A stretch of 64,000 nucleotides of DNA from the NCBI RefSeq assembly GCF_028858725.1, contig NC_084760.1:63121867-63185866 (forward strand), written 5' to 3'. Below, one piece after another: positions 41,941-64,000 of this stretch. Made by a program: the position numbers and the translations under genes. Each line of letters begins with the position of its first letter. Within the stretch, counting starts at the first letter, position 1. The DNA is from Colius striatus (Eukaryota > Chordata > Aves > Coliiformes > Coliidae). The notes beneath the pieces were generated by a model. It was given only the letters and a program-made list of their open reading frames with translations. It had not been told where the DNA came from and ran no database searches.

Positions 41941-42843
41941 GGGAATCAGAAGTTCATAGAGGTACTGACACATTACTTGACAATACAATTTGTTATAGTG
42001 AAAACTGGTGGGTGTGATCTGTTATTAAAAGGTAATGTGTGAAACATGCAATTACAAGTGGTGCTTAGGTAACGTGTAATTAATACGTTGGGGTTTTACA
42101 CCCAACTATTTTCACAAAGAGGAGGATTGAAAACAAGGTGTGTTTGACAAAATGACTGATTGTACCATAAATCTTTGAATGCATGCGGCTGAATTGGAAT
42201 CATGAATGGAGAAAATGTGAACACCTGGCAATCTGTGGTTACATAGTCAGTAACATATGCAACAAAAACAACCGAATCCAGCTGATATGGCAGTCGGCCT
42301 GCAAGAACTCTGTCAATCTGAACAAATTGGTTTATTGCAAAGAGGCAGGCTTCCTAAAATTGTGAACAACTTTCCAATTGTGAAAGGCAGCTTAGGAAGT
42401 AACATTGGCTGATGACAGATTGCTAGTTTTTCTCTTGTCTGGCACAATAAAACAAATGCCATAGTGAAAGAAGAGTTTGTGCTTAAAGTCAACTGATTAG
42501 CAATTCTCTTCTGCAAAGATGTTTCAACGGGAAAAAAGAAACCACTAAATAATTCCAGTTGGAAATTTTGGCGACAAATGCTGCAAACTCAAGTCCCACA
42601 AAGATCACGGATGCCCACAGAAAATGATGTGAGAGGCAGTGTCACATTCAAGGAAAAAGTTTTTTTTTTTTCTCTGCACTGAAATTAAAATACTTAAATA
42701 CAAAAGTGGACAAATTGACAAAACAGAACCACAACATTTAATGTAGAATAGAGTGCACTGAGCTAGATGCATGGATCTTTAAATAGGCTTTGAAAACAAT
42801 ACCCCTTTCAAAATTAGTAAATTCACAGTTAACGGCAGTAGGC

Positions 42844-64000
<21,157 letters not shown>

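Larger units (their letters stand above)
30254..42843. other. Intergenic region and REPS1 3' UTR
   Basis: About 12.6 kb is AT-rich and nearly free of known repeats. The right end is REPS1 3' UTR, read on the minus strand, of unknown length. Small tandem repeats and a few exon-like scraps are listed separately. No exon of ECT2L, which lies here in human, was recognised. I did not examine every short frame, so small exons could be missed. Confidence 0.5.

Overview
This is vertebrate nuclear DNA, almost certainly from a bird. It holds many CR1 LINE 3' ends with the avian terminal ATTCTATGA-type repeat, a solo endogenous-retrovirus LTR of a type I know from bird genomes, few other repeats, GT-AG introns, two CpG islands and three genes in a conserved amniote order. 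The human counterpart is the 6q23-q24 segment NHSL1(-) / CCDC28A(+) / REPS1(-), and order and strands match here. I cannot name the species. The LTR type suggests Neoaves, which is inference.

Layout. Positions 1-1393 carry the 3'-flanking intron and the first coding exon of an NHS-family gene on the minus strand, called NHSL1 from its sequence and its neighbour. The CpG island at about 440-2430 holds its promoter. About 2440-17270 is intergenic, with CR1 fragments and no recognisable gene. A second CpG island (about 17280-18600) is the CCDC28A promoter, with an inverted pair of ZNF143-like motifs, a CRE-like site and a YY1-like site. CCDC28A lies on the plus strand with coding exons at 19571-19728, 21516-21676, 23051-23205, 23830-23852 and 24920-24977, together giving 184 codons plus stop. 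Its last intron has both hallmarks of a minor-class (U12) intron. About 24978-42843 is a gap with CR1, the solo LTR (29722-30248, flanked by gacct on both sides), small tandem repeats and a few exon-like scraps that I could not assign. The rest, 42844-64000, is the 3' half of REPS1 on the minus strand. Twelve coding exons were placed to the base and encode 418 residues through the stop. The two EH domains lie upstream, outside the window.

How the genes relate. NHSL1 (WAVE/Abi-linked actin control) and REPS1 (RALBP1/Ral-linked endocytosis) are independent genes. CCDC28A is a small coiled-coil protein of poorly known role. Nothing here suggests an operon-like or new multi-gene system. The points most worth checking are the U12-type intron behind a 23-nt microexon in CCDC28A, the apparent absence of ECT2L between CCDC28A and REPS1, the paired ZNF143-like motifs, and several exon-like or retrocopy-like scraps at 28.3-33.4 kb on the minus strand.

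Limits. Exons were recognised by remembered similarity to human proteins and by checking reading phase and splice sites. No alignment or expression data were available. UTR ends, transcription starts and repeat family names are approximate.
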